NCBI RefSeq assembly: GCF_030867145.1
Contig: NC_134419.1
Location: forward strand, 310,001-374,000
Direction: 5' to 3'
Length of the DNA: 64,000 bases
Origin: Opisthocomus hoazin
Lineage: Eukaryota > Chordata > Aves > Opisthocomiformes > Opisthocomidae
The translations under genes were made by a program, and so were the position numbers. Shown piece by piece: positions 24,952 to 37,700 of this stretch. Each line of letters starts with the position of its first letter. The first letter of the stretch is position 1. The notes below the pieces were generated by a model. It worked only from the letters and a program-made list of their open reading frames with translations, was not told the DNA's origin and did not search any database.

Positions 24952-27044
24952 TCACAGAAAATCCTTAAGTCTTAAAATAGACACCAGAAACTGGCTGAAA
25001 AAGCACAAGGACAAATCGACAAAGGACTACTGCCCTGACTGTCTAGTAGGCTTGAGGTGATGGTCTGGTTCTTGTTCCAGGCAGGTCTTTAAATACCAGA
25101 ACTTCACTTAACTTGTTTAAACCATGTAAACTATGATAAAAATCAGGTAATATATTATTAATAGCTTTAATAGAGTGATTCTGGGGTAACAGGATTTATT
25201 TCCTCTGGGCTGGAAAATGGAAGCCCCTCTGATGGGCCCCTTGCTGAGCATCTCTTCTGGGAGCATGAAGCTGCCCCGGAGCTGCAGAGCTCCGGTTCTG
25301 CATGTAGCCCCGCATCCCTGCTGAGCTGCCCGGCACTGTGCTCTGCTGCGTGTGTGAACGCGGCCTGCCCGCCCTGTGTGACCAGCGTGGTGGGCCCCAG
25401 GGCCAGCTGGGGTCTGGGGCAGGCTGGGCAGATGTGCTTTCGGGGCTCTGAGCTGACTGGCACTTCAGAAGTACACTTACCAGAGCTGTGTCGTACCCAG
25501 CGGGCAGGGCAGCACTTGCGTGGGGAGCAGACTGGGCAGCCAACGTGCTGGTGCTGGGGAGGGGGTGAGGGGTCCCGAGCTCTCCTACCTGCGGAGACCC
25601 GCCTACATCTCCCGGGTCAGCACGTCCTCGCCGGTGAGCGGGTATGGTCAGGGCATCACCCTCTGTCAGCCCTTGGGTGCAGCGGCCCTCCGCGCGCAGA
25701 GGCACCAGAGCCACTGCAGGGGAGCGGGAACATGGAGTAGGGGGGGCAGGGGTCGGCTCTCAGGCCATCGAGAAGGGCGTTTGGCAGCCCTGGGATCTGT
25801 TCCCCACATCCCACGCTACTCCAGGATGCTGCCTGATGCAGAATATAGAAGTTGTCTTGCAGCCAGACCCATGGAGCAGAGTTGTAGGGTTTTTTCCTGG
25901 GGAAGTGCTCAGAAGTCAGAGTTTGCAGTACCTGGCTGCTTGTTACGTGGGGCCGGGTCCAGCAAAGTGTATCAGCAAGATGTCATTTGTTAAATGAAGG
26001 CTTGCGCTCTGTGCCAGACCGCAAACATATCTGTGTGATGCGAGTCATTCCACCAGAAATAGACCCTGAATGACCAAAAGCTCGTTGCACTGTGTCAGGA
26101 ATAAAGTTTGGACAGGAAATGGAGATTTTTTGGCTTCAGCAGACAAAGTGAACCCCTTGTGAAAAGAATTTGCAATTTCAAGTGGAAAATGTGGAAGGAG
26201 GGGAGAGTGTACAAACAATGCCAAAAAACGAACTCACTTCTCTGGCACAAAATATGAAGAAGTCTTTCCAGCTGATGGTGGGGGACCCAAAAGCAATGTA
26301 GTGGTCAAAAGTTAGTAAACCGTGTTGTCTTTTCATTCTGGTTAGTATGAGTAATTTTCAAGTAAATTTTAAGGACCGTACAGTGTGTTATGAAATCCCT
26401 TTTGTGTGACAAGAGCAAGAACAAAAAGCAGACTCTAAGTTTGTCAGATGCATATATTCATGTTTCACTGGTGAAAACAAACAGAAGGGACAGTTCTTTT
26501 GAACTTGGGTGTAGGTGTATACAATGAGCTCATGTAGATCCAGGTGCAGCCATTAAGGAAACATTTGATATTTCTGAGTTCCTTGAACTTCAAATGCTGG
26601 TACTTCTAGAAAGTGTGTTAGTTCATGTAAGTGTAAATACCAGGCAAGAAAGGGAACTGCTTTTTATAGCTTAGGAAGTCATGTGCTTTCTCAATGTTAA
26701 ATACAATTAACCATTTCATACACTTTGCACACAAGAAGAGGGTTTTAATGATGTCGAACCTGTGACGTTGTCCCTCTATACACTGCTGACACACGAAACT
26801 GTGACAATACTGTCTGCCGATAGCTTTACCAAAAACCACGCTCGAGCTGCCTGCTGCCTACAGAACAGAAACGCCCTGCTTCTGAGACTGCTCCCAGCGG
26901 TTTCTCTGCAGAGCTTGTCTTCGTGATTTCCCTGCCCTCGTGCCTCCAAGCCAGTTTAGCAAGGTGTCGAATCCATGTGGTGTGTGGGCAGGCGGGTGTC
27001 GAGCGGGCCGGAGCTGCTGGGGTGGTGGCTGGCCAGCGTGAGGG

Positions 27045-27118
27045 CAGAGGTGGCCCTGGCAGGGACCCTGTCGCTGTGCCTCAGAGGTGGCCCTGGCAGG
27101 GACCCTGTCGCTGTGCCT
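27045..27118 (+). repeat. Perfect 37-bp tandem duplication
   Basis: Two identical 37-bp copies, 27045-27081 and 27082-27118, each starting CAGAGGTGGCC and ending CTGTGCCT, in a GC-rich spike. No difference between the copies, so the duplication is recent. Confidence 0.95.
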
Positions 27119-28502
27119 GGGCAGGACCGACTGCTGCGGGGGGCTTCCCCACCTTCAGCGGGGCTTGCCTTCTTCCTGTCCACCGTCAGGTTTCGGTGGG
27201 TTGCACCCGGTACGTGCCCTGTAAGTAAAAGCTGATGGTTTGTGTTCATGAATATGTTGAGAGCCAGTCTTGGATAGGGAAATTGCTCTGGTTTGGGCCA
27301 AGTAAAATATTAGTACAGGATTAATAAGGAAGACAGGCCTCCTCCTGCACTCCAAATTCATTTGTTTCAACACTGTAAAGCAGGAATTTTTTTTTTTTAC
27401 TCTTTTGTCTCCTTAAAAAGATTTCCAACTTTTAGCAGCCTCTAAAACTGGTAAAGAATTAAGGCAGTAAATGCTCTACCTTTGTAATGGTGTTAAGTGT
27501 TGGGGGCATCAGCATATTTTAGTGTATTTGTGGGAGGAATTAAACAACAGATAGTCGGTCAACAAAAGTTTAGACCAAACTCTACTCTCTGCAGATGCTT
27601 ACCCTCTGAAATGCGGACACAAAATCTCTTCAGATTTTAAAGGCTGTGCTTTACACTTGTTTCTCAATTCTAGTATTAAAGACAACTTCTCCCAAGTACT
27701 GCCTAATATTCTTACGTTCTCGCCTTCACTGACATATTTAGATCTTGCAACGTACTGATCATATCTCTTAAGTTCCTTTGTGCAGGACTAGAAATAAATT
27801 ACCCTAGGTCAAGTTCTGTTTATACGGTGGACTGTTCTTGCAGAATTACCTTCTTGACTTAATAGCTTCCTTTTGGATGACATTTCTGCCAGAAAAGACA
27901 AATTGTCTAAGGTCAGCGTGCAGATCAGCTCAGAGTGTAGGAGGAAATTGCAGCGGATCAGCTAAATTGCAGCAGGTCTGGCCGGCAGTGCTGGGCATCA
28001 CGCTGCCGGTCGCTGGCGGGCTCTGTGGGAGCGCAGCCCCTCCGGCACGGCTGAGTGCAGCCAGAGCCCTGCGGCTCTGAACGGTGTCTTGCTGTCGTTC
28101 GTCCAGTTCAGGCTGTTCCTGAGGTTGACGAGTGTAACTGGCGTGGTGACAGTGAATCAGATCAGCATAGCTATCCTTTCAGCTTAACGTTGATGTGTTT
28201 GGCGGTCCCCCGGCTCATTGCATGACACCTAGCAATTACCTGGCCGTATCCAAAGTGGTCATGTTTCTCTGCAGATGTTACAGGGTGCAATTTTCCCTGC
28301 ACCTTCCCTCCCACGCGGTCCTGCAACCTTTTTGAAATCGTTGTCTTGCAAATAGTTGGGAGCTGAAACCTCGCAGCTGAGTCTGCCCTGGTAATTGCAG
28401 AACGGCTGTGATGTTGTTTCCTGATGTGTAACGTTGGGGGCCAGGACTGAAGGAGCTGTGGCAGATCCCATAATCCAACTCTTGCTGAACTTGATGCTGT
28501 TC

Positions 28503-28562
28503 CATATATGTATGTATGCTATATAGAATACATTATATATATATATGCTATATAACATATTA
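28503..28562. repeat. TA/TATG-rich simple sequence
   Basis: Alternating TATATG, TATATA and GCTATATA segments, imperfect. Confidence 0.75.
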
Positions 28563-31500
28563 TTTGTTTTACATATAGTATCAAACCAAATAAATATGAT
28601 TTGATTGAGAATAGCTCTGCTAAAGTTAGTGGGTTTATATTGTATGAAATCTATGGTAAGAGAACAATCGGGGCTGCAGGCACTGATCAAAGGGGCACCA
28701 AAACCTGTGCCTTTTGCAAATGTGCTTAAAAAACTAAGCTAAAAGTTGACTCCATGCCTATCTGACAATACACTCTGCTCACTGAGGCAGGGCCTTAGCC
28801 TGTTTCTCTGTCGCGTTGCTTGTTACTGCACCTTAGCTTTATTTAAAGTGCACCTCCAGAGCCCAAGCATGTGGGGGGAAAAACCTAAAGCACAACCGTG
28901 TCATGTTCAAAACAACGGAGTTACCTTTTCCACTTGCAATTTCTTCTACTTATTCTATGTTTTACACAAGAAGTAGTATAAAAATCTCCTTTTAATTAAG
29001 CTCTTTGTCCTTTGAAGTTATTTTGGACTTTTTTTTTGCATTGGTGATGTAATTTATGTAAATAATCATCTATCTATGAAAGGAGTGTGTCTGTCAAAAG
29101 CTAAAATAAAAAACATCCGTCATTTTGAAGTGATTAACATTCTCCAGATGTTTAAATCATCAGATTTCAGGAGTTTCCCTTTGTTGTGATAATGATATAG
29201 TATCCAGAACAAGAATGTTTACTTTTTTGTATGGGTCAAACACAGATTTTTCACAATCCTATTAAAGCATGCAGTTTATTGTAATTGTATGTGCAGATGA
29301 AAGCATATGCAGTTATTATTATTTCCCTTAATTGTAAACTGCTGCTGGTAATTTTACTGTAAAGCTGAAACAAAAGGAGCATACTTGAAAGGACCACCAC
29401 TGCCCACTTATGTAATCAATTTATAGATGTCAAGTTTGCACAGAGATGGTTATCCCTCGCCGTTAGAGGACCGGTGACATGCTACCACCCGGCAGCGTGC
29501 TCTCCCCCTCCCACGCTTTGGGGGAGTTCCTCGGGCATACAGTAGATGTAGCTGATAATATTAAGTGACAGTTCTGAACCGCCGTGGTCAAATGTGTTCA
29601 GCTTTAGACTTCAGGGAGGAAATAACACGGGCATTCATCTCTAATGCGATGGCCCTCATGGTTGATCAAGAGAGCTTTACCCGTCCTCCGCCGGCCAGCT
29701 TGCTGTGGCAACTGGAGCCACAAAACCTTGTTGGAGGTGAAGCGGCATTTTACAGTCAAGCAAAATGGCTACACGTTGTGTGAAATGGATCATTTCCTCC
29801 ATGCTGTAGCCCTTGCCGAGCAACACCCTTCAATTCATAAAACTAGCTAATGTACGAGAGAAGTGTATGGATCTTGCGCGTCACCAGGCTGGCAAACTGT
29901 TCCCAGAGCTGACAAAATACACCTGGATAGAACTTTGAGTGCGCTGCTGGATGATGGCAACTAGCTGACACTTCTAACATTTTTTTTTTTTTAACAAAAC
30001 CTCTCCTGAAATAGAAATTTTGAAAAAAATCCCTAGAAAAATAATAGATAGTTGTACCAGACAAATAACCTCTTTTTCTTCCCCAAGATTTAATTTGAGC
30101 TGAAACATTAACCAAGCAATTGTCCAAAATTTAACATTTTTTCAGCTGAGGGAAGGTTCTTGTCAAATGAATAGATGCACCCTGCAGGAATGTGGCGCGA
30201 GGTGGCAAAGACACAGGGTCTGTGAACGTGGCTGTGGCTGCTCTCTGCCCTCCACCACCTCCCCCCAGGGCTTGTTCTGGCACCCTGGCTGCTCGGCAGC
30301 TCCAAGCAGACTTTTCTTAGGCAGAGCCACAAAGCTGGCAGAGCGATTTCTCCCTTGTCCCACCCAGAACTCGCGTTTCTCTAAAGCTGTGCTTGGATGG
30401 GGTCCGTAAGGGGGAAGTTTAACCGTGTGCCAATCTCTAGTGCATGCTCTGAAAAACATGCCTTTTCCCCAGCATTATCTCATCCCGCTCGCTGGCCGTT
30501 ACGCCACGGGAAAAAGGCAGATAAGTGAAAGCTGCGTTTTGTGGAAGGCGAGAAGCCAGAATCTCTGTTTCCCTACAGGGGCCCCCTAAGATACTATACA
30601 TGATTAAGTCTCTAAAATGTTTGTCAATTTTTTTTTTATGTGGCTCCTTGGATCTGATCTTGCCTCAGGCACTGTGACAGAGAAAACTCACTGAAGTACA
30701 GCTTTTCCAAAGTCTAAGCCATCCTGAAGTAAGTTTTCTGCAGTGTGTGACCATTACAGGGCCATCAGTGTACTTGCTTAGGTTGGCCAAAATAATTTAT
30801 TAAGGACTTCAAGATTTATTTGCAAATAAAACAGCTTATTCCACCAAAGACTTATTCTGCAGCCAAAGAGTTGAAATGCTGAGCCAGATCAGCCGAGGAG
30901 CTGAGGTGCACAGGGAGAAAGCAAACACACACGTGGTCCAAGCTCCGAGAGCTGATCCCGGAGCGGCTGGAGAGAGGAGACGGGACGCGGGACGGGAGGC
31001 CAGCGCGGTGGCACGGGCAGGAGGGCAGCAACCGGTGGCGGGAGGGGAGGACCGGCCAGGGTGTGGGCAGCCGGAGGGCGAGGTGCAGGGACACGGTGCA
31101 TCGAGCGGCTGGGAGGGATAGGGCTCTGCCCTGCGGCCCCGGCACAGCCTGTCCTGGGCAGCACCGTCCCCCTCCTGCCCGTGGTCCTCTCCTGCACGTC
31201 CCCGTCTCCCGGGAAGCCTCTGTGCACGGGCGAAGGCTGTGCTTGACCTGGCCACAGGCCGCGCTGCCCTCGCCGAACGGCGACTGCTGTGGGCGCAGGG
31301 CTCGTGCAGGGCTCGTGCAGGGCGTGAGCGGCTCGCATGGGACAGTATTTCTGATGTGGGCGTGGGACGCGGACCCCCAGCCCGCCTCCTGCTGCACAAG
31401 GCATGTGGCAGAGCCGGGGCCGGCGGCAGCGGGGCGTCCCTGGATGGCTGCGGTGCCCGAGGCGGGCAGCGACGGGGCTGGGGGACACAGCAACCCCGCG

Positions 31501-32018
31501 GCTCCGGGCCAGCGCCTGTGGGGTTTGGGAAGCGCTGAGCAAAGCCGCTCGCTGGGAGAGCCAGAGCCTGGGGCTTCTTCCCAGCCACGTTTCAATGTTT
31601 TGATTGCTCTTGTGTTATTTTTGTCATGCCAAACTGGCTTGTAATTTTAATTACCTTAGGCAGGGGAGATGGACAAAGGGCAATTCTTCTGAGTCGTGTT
31701 TTGCATCATTTTACTTCTTTTCCCTTCTTGAGTTCTATTGGTGTGACTGTCACGGATGCATTAGCACAATTGACGAAGCTGGTGATAAATGGGCAGAGCT
31801 CAGTGCTGGTTCCCGGAGCCCTCGCCCACAGCTGAGATGCCGGCGCTGGGGACTCTGGCAGCGGCTCGAGGCTCTGCTCTGCGGTGCAGGGTCTGGCTCT
31901 GCATCCCCGCGGGCGCAGAGCGCGCCAGCAAGCGTGGGCATGAGGGTCGGGTCAAACTCCTCGCTCCTCCCAGCATACTCCCACCCTCCCTAGAAACCAG
32001 TGCACTGCGGAATACATG

Positions 32019-32035
32019 TAATCAATTATGCAAAT
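32019..32035 (+). promoter_or_regulatory. Homeodomain palindrome next to POU octamer
   Basis: TAATCAATTA (32019-32028) is a palindromic paired-type homeodomain site. It abuts an exact ATGCAAAT octamer (32028-32035), sharing one base. Such a composite in a gene-free interval suggests an enhancer core, but function is not shown. Confidence 0.3.
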
Positions 32036-34140
32036 GCTCCTGTTGCAGACTAGGTGAACTGCCCAGATGGGCAAGTGCAGCTAGGCACGTTTGTCCAAGT
32101 ACAAGGAGAGTGGGTGGAGGAGTTTGGTTCTTAGCACGGGTGTGGACTGGGAATAAAATGGCTCTCACCTGGAGAGTTAGTTAGCAATAGCTAGCATCAA
32201 CGAGGGATGAATTAAAGCTAAAGGCCGTTGTCTGTCTTTGTCCCACATTGTTTTCTCAAAACAGTCCTGTGCCGTTCACTCTGGACTCTTTGTGCTTATT
32301 AGAAAGGTAAATGCAGTGCAGCAGAGTTTTTCCGAGTCTGTCTTTTGGGTTCAAGTGCGGTTTGTTAATTGCAGATAATGTACTGGTCAGAAGTAAGCAT
32401 TTTTTTCATCACTGGTTAACTGTGTACCTGGTTGTCTTTTTCTGAGCTGGTTCTCCTGTTTTTTCCCAAGGATTTATGGCACTGCCTTGGGGGTGCGTGT
32501 TGTTGTGTTTTCGCACAACATCCTCTGGCAGTCCGTGGGGCTCCTCGTGTTGAGCATGCTGCCTCTTTGATGGCCGGAGCAGTGGGCGCCTGGAGCCCCA
32601 GCCCCTGCGTGGGACCCCGGGGGTGGTGGTCCGGCCGAGGGGCGCAGGGGTTGGCAGGAGCGGGCAGAAGACGGGCTGCGCACGGGGATGTGGGGCAAGG
32701 TGGGGGTCTGTGCCATTGCCACCTCTGCCGCAGATGGGCCTGGGGCGTGGTGGTGGACAGCGCGGGTCGGCACGCCGGGGCAGAGCGTGGGGCAGCTGCT
32801 GGCGCGGACATGGGCAGGGGGGAGGCCCCACTTCCTCCGGGGGACACCTCATCCCGGCGGTATCGACCTCCCCCTGCCCTGGCACTGCTCTCAGGGCAGC
32901 CTGCGCGCTGGTGCTCTGCAGGAACGGGCGGTGAATACAGGTTGGGAAAGCAAATAACTTCTGTCCTTGTGTTTTGGCTTCGCTGTGCCTTGCCTCTGAG
33001 GCTGGCTAACGTGGGTTTTTTACTGCATAATGCTTCCCTTTTCTACAGTAATTTCTTTTTGTGTGTCTTCTACTACCTCATTCACATAAGCTTGCTAATT
33101 GGGCTGAAATATGAACCGGTTGTGTAGCTAATTTTCCCCTTGATATACTGGATCCTCCAAAATGACAGTTTTGGAAAACAAATGACTGTTAAATGGAAAG
33201 TAAGCTACAAACCTACACTAAAATATCTGTTCTGCTGCATTTGCAGTCTCTAGCACCTGGAAATATTAGTTCTGTTATTTTTACTCTTCCTGTTCTTACA
33301 TACAGTAGCAAGCACTACCTTTCTAATGCAGCATTACATTACATAGCACAGTCTGGCTTCTGCACTCCCAGGGCCTGGCACACCATTGCAGTCGTGGATT
33401 TGGTAGCATTTCAGTGCTGCTAAACCACTAGTTTTAGGGATATGCCACTGGACCATGGAAGTATGTTTTATTTGGTTAGTTGACAGAGCTTCTGCCTGCA
33501 AACGTACTCTGAAGCAAAATCCAGCTATTTTCAGAGCAGTAGCAAGTAAATAAATAAATGTATTTGGCTTAAAGGTACTTGTGGCTTCCTACAGATGGGT
33601 GCATGTGTTTCTGAACCCAAAGCGCCCGTGTCCCTGCAGGCTGGTGTCTGAGCGGGGCTGGCCCTGGCGTGGGCTGCGCTGTGTTTCTGTGCCGGCTTTG
33701 CCTTGCGGCGGTGGGCTGTGGGCGATGTGCTGCGGGCTGGAGGAGCTTGGGGCGACGGGGTGAGCCGCCATGGTCTGCGAGCTGTTTGTCCCTTGCACCA
33801 GGACTCCCTCAGCTGTGCTGCACACCTCCAGAGAGAATCTGTGATGAGTTGTAAAATATGAAATGCCGGCAAAACAGATGGTTTCTGGAAAGAAATGGTA
33901 TAAATACAAGTTCTTGGCTTGAATCTGGTTTTCAGGCAAACGAAACTTTAAACTCCAGCACCTGGGCACCCGTCAGTGCTTTTGGCTGACTTCAGTCATT
34001 TGAACAAGTCACTTTATCCCTATTTCTCATGTAACTGCAGATTTGTTGTGTGTCGTGGAGTCCAGACAACACCCCAGCCAGCTTCAGCTGTCTTCTTTCA
34101 ACTTCAGATGTGGAATTAAAGTTCACACAGTATTTTCATT

Positions 34141-34166
34141 CCCCCCCCCCCCCCCAAAAAAAAAAA
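34141..34166 (+). repeat. Poly-C then poly-A tract
   Basis: About 15 consecutive C followed by about 11 A. Run lengths at such sites are often unreliable in assemblies. Confidence 0.85.
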
Positions 34167-34349
34167 GTAGGGAAAAAAAAAGGAAAGAAACAGGGTGAGG
34201 AAGGAAAGGGGCAGGAGGAGGAAAGACAAACACAAAATGCAGTTCACTTAAAAATATCTCTGCTTGATGGAGGCTAAAAGGTGGCAGCTGTGCCAAAGTA
34301 GTGGACCCTAAATCGCTGAGCAAAAAGGAGCAGGGAAAGCTCTGATTGC

Positions 34350-34500
34350 TCCTAGTACAGCAGTGAATGTGCGCTCTCAGCCACAAATCAAGCAAGCTTA
34401 AAAAAAAAAAAAGACTCAATCAAGGCAATAATGGCCTCCACTTCACAATCAGACAAGTGCTTCTACTTCAGAAATCCTACCATTTATGGCTGATTGCTAA
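34350..34500 (+). repeat. Diverged non-coding element, copy B
   Basis: The core at 34427-34464 (AATAATGGCCTCCACTTCAC...) pairs with copy A at 6.67 kb in the same orientation, 27.8 kb away. A run of 13 A is inserted upstream of the core. Confidence 0.45.
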
Positions 34501-35019
34501 CCCTGGCCTCATTTCTAATCTAAAGGGCGAGTAATAATTTGGAAAAGGAATTATAACAACTTCCCAACCATTTGGTAAATCGTTATTATTTTAAAGGGGT
34601 GTTGGGAGGCTGTTGCTGTCTGTCAGATATTTTTTTCCTGCTGCTGCTCTACCACTTCCACCACACTGACTTTTGCTGATGCCGTACTAGAAGGAAAGAA
34701 ATGTACAGCGAAAATATATATAAGAAAGAAAAGCCCAGAGCGATATTCATCTTCACAGGGTTTCAGCGTGTTAAAAGTTTATACAAAGGCAGAGAGAGAG
34801 GTGAAATGGCTCTTGCCCTGTTATGCTGCCCGGAGCCGTGCACAGGGCTGTGCTGAGTGGGGACGCTGCGTCCACCCCAGCAGCATTTGCGTGGATTCCC
34901 TCGGGTGGGAGCCTTCTGCCTCAGAAACGTCCCGAATGAACGCGACGGCGAGGGGCAGCGTGGCCCTGGGGTGCTGCAGGAGCACCCTCGCAGGTGCCAG
35001 GGTCTCTGCGCCGGGCTCG

Positions 35020-35124
35020 GGCGGCAAGGGGCTCTCCGTGGAGGGGGCTGGGGTCGGGCGGCGAGGGGCTTTCTGCGGAGGGGCTGTGCCTGGGCAGCGA
35101 GGGGGTCTCTGTGCAGGGGCTGCC
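35020..35124 (+). repeat. Imperfect minisatellite, three units of about 36 bp
   Basis: Units start near 35020, 35057 and 35093, each with the pattern GGC(G/A)GC(A/G)AGGGG...GGAGGGG or GCAGGGGCTG. Diverged between units. Confidence 0.75.
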
Positions 35125-36909
35125 ACACAGCGGCCCAGCGACCAGGCGGCCTCGGCCCTCGCCCTGGGTGGCCATGTAACACCGGGTAAATGAGTCCATT
35201 TGTGAGACAACATTTAGGGCTGCCCAGCCCGACGGAACCAGTGCTTTGCTGTCCTGATCCTGCCTGTACTGCCTCGTTGTAGGCAGCGTAATGAGAGACG
35301 CTGTTAATCATTTAACCCATAGGTTATCTTGATGGGAAATGCAAGGTATATCAGTCTAGAACCCTGATACCTTAACTGCATTTATTGCACTTGTTTTCCA
35401 GTTCCAAGCATGCAGAACTGCATATGTAATTATTTCAATATTTATGTAAATATTTATACAAACATCTTCTGCAAGTCTGCTGTGATTTTCACGTGTGTAT
35501 TTTCTAGGGAGAATCGGAGGATTCAGATAATGTGCCTTCCAGCCATGAACCCGGGAAGTGCCACAACTGCCCTGCTCAGAGCACAAGGTTTTGTCTGATG
35601 CCTCTGTTCTAAATGACAAAGCACTTAAAGACAGCTGCAGTGTGAGCAGAGCAAAAAAACCAAGGGGGACCTGGGCACGGCTTCACCTGGGTTAGTTAAT
35701 CCTGTTGAAACCCTGACAGTGTTTTGGTAATAGCAGGCATTTGTGATCAAAATACCTCTTATTTTAGTGAATCAATGACAAAAGGGGATGCTATCATTTC
35801 CCTCATGAATGTGATATGTTTTCTGAAAGGGACGATCAGTATATTTCGGAGGATGGCAACATTTCGTTCACTGACTCAGGAGATAAACGCAGCAACAGCT
35901 TTAACGCGGCATTGTATGCCTTACCTCTGGTCTGTGTTGCAAAGGGTTCTGTTGCCACAGTTGTTGAAGTCCGTATTTTAAATATGGTTTGAAGAGGGAC
36001 TGATTCAAAAATTTTCAATGACCCCGTGAAATCTGAACTACTTATTGCAAAACAAAAACTATAATGCTTCAATCAAAATAACAGCTTGGAATGTGTTTTA
36101 TTAAAAGGAGGTCATTTAATATTACCCTAGAGTGCTGTGGATTTGAAAGCACGTTCTTGAATTTGTACTTCCATATCTAGGTAATAGGAATGAGGGGAAA
36201 ATGGTCATTTGTAATATTGCACATTCTGGGACAAATTCTGATCCCAGGTAGAACTAGCCGCGGTGTTCCTGCGTGTATTTTCCAGCAGTGGCATGTCCCT
36301 GGCTCCTCTCTGTCATCCCGAGGTGAAGACAGTGCAGGGAAAACACGGATCCTGCACAGAACTCTGCCTAAAATTCTGCTGTATTTTACTTCTCATCGCT
36401 GCTAGATTTCTGCAGTATTTCTGCAGTGAGTGTGTTTTCATCGAGAGAAAACAAAACCGGGTCCAGTCTCAGTGGAATGGAAGAAAACTGTCTAAAATCT
36501 GCCACTGAGGGATGCAAAATAACGGGAAAAAGCAGATTATACGCACCAACTCTGGGCGCGTTATACTTTCAAATATTCCTTGATTTTTGTCGGGAACGTT
36601 ACGCAAAGCGATTTAAATCAGCGGATGATGAAAGTGCAGCTCTGTCAGTCTGACACCGGCGCAGAACCGAGCGGGGACGGGGAAACTTCGCAGCGGGCAG
36701 CGGGATCCGCGGGCGTCCATGCCGGCAGGAGACGGGTGGCCATGCCCGGCACACCGCGCCTGTCCAGCCCGGCCCTGCAGCATCCGGGGCTGGAAGGGCC
36801 GCGCCCGCCACACCGCAGCCCGGGGGGACGGAACGCGGGAGCCGAGGGGTCCTCCCGAGACGGCCGCACAGCCCGCCCAGACCGGTGAACCGCGGCTGGC
36901 GCCGGGCGC

Positions 36910-36972
36910 CGCACACCGCCCGGGTCTCACGGGCGGCCCCGCACCGCCCGGGTCCCACGGGCGGCCCCGCGC
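36910..36972 (+). repeat. Two-unit tandem repeat of about 30 bp
   Basis: CACCGCCCGGGTCTCACGGG is followed by CACCGCCCGGGTCCCACGGG, each with GCGGCCCCGC. One base differs within the core. Confidence 0.85.
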
Positions 36973-37055
36973 CGGTCCCGCTGCGGGGCTGGGCTGCCCG
37001 GTCCGGGTGCCGTGGGCTTTGCTGCCGGCTGGGCGGCGGCGTCTCCTCCTCTCCT

Positions 37056-37082
37056 CCCCCCCCCCCCCCCCCCCCCCCCCCC
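37056..37082 (+). repeat. Poly-C tract (27 C)
   Basis: 27 uninterrupted C in the orphan CpG island, followed by GCAG. Potential i-motif and, on the other strand, G-quadruplex. Confidence 0.9.
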
Positions 37083-37700
37083 GCAGACACCGCGCCCGTG
37101 AGCGACCCAGCGCGATGCGGGGTGCGGGGCCGGGCGGTGTCCCCGGCAGCCGGGGGTGCGGGGGGGACGGGGGAGGACGAGCCCGGCGTGGCAGCCCCGT
37201 TGCGGTGGAGCGCAGCGGATAGCGAGCGCGCCGGTTAACGGAGGTGTCGCGGGGTTGCGGGAGCCGCGCCCCGAGTTCCGGGGTCACCCGTGAAACCGCG
37301 TGACGGGGTCCGGGCTGCGGTGCGGGATGTCCCGCGTCGTCACCCGCCGCAACCAGACCCGGTGCTGCCGCCGCTCGGGGCTGCGCTCCCCGGCCCGGCA
37401 CCGCCCCGCGCGGCTGTGCGTGCGTGGAAGCGGGGGGGGGGAAGCCGCGGGGTCTCTCGGCGGCAGCCGGTGGGAGCCGGGGAGCAGCAGCACCGGGGGC
37501 AGCCCGGCCCGCGGGGGGACCGACCCTGTCCCCGGCTCCTGTGCCCGGTGCCGGCCCCGGTCCTTGTGCCGGTCCCCGTGCCGGCCCGCAGCTCTCCCCG
37601 CCGAGCAGCCTCTCACGGCAACGCGGAGCCGGAAAGCCTTGAGAACTCGCCGATGACTGAAGGAAGGGAACCAACACCTCCGCAGCCGCGCTGCGCGGGT

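Larger units (their letters stand above)
24952..36649. other. Gene-free region with repeated GC-rich spikes
   Basis: AT-rich DNA broken by short GC/CpG-rich spikes at about 25.2-25.8, 26.97-27.2, 30.9-31.55, 32.5-32.95, 33.6-33.8 and 34.85-35.2 kb, leading up to the orphan island. Low-repeat AT-rich segments at 28.98-29.85 kb could be conserved non-coding sequence. No exon was supported on either strand. Confidence 0.55.
36650..37700. promoter_or_regulatory. Orphan CpG island
   Basis: About 1 kb of very high GC and CpG density with abrupt edges, comparable to the two promoter islands elsewhere in the window. No coding exon that I can recognise is attached to it on either strand; the long open frames here (354 and 271 codons antisense) show only GC bias. 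It is probably the promoter of a non-coding or distant transcript in the TYW3-LHX8 interval. Confidence 0.55.

Noticed and set aside
30836-31595. Overlapping 217-250 codon frames on the minus strand
   Set aside because: GC-rich spike open in several frames at once, which is the mark of composition and not coding.
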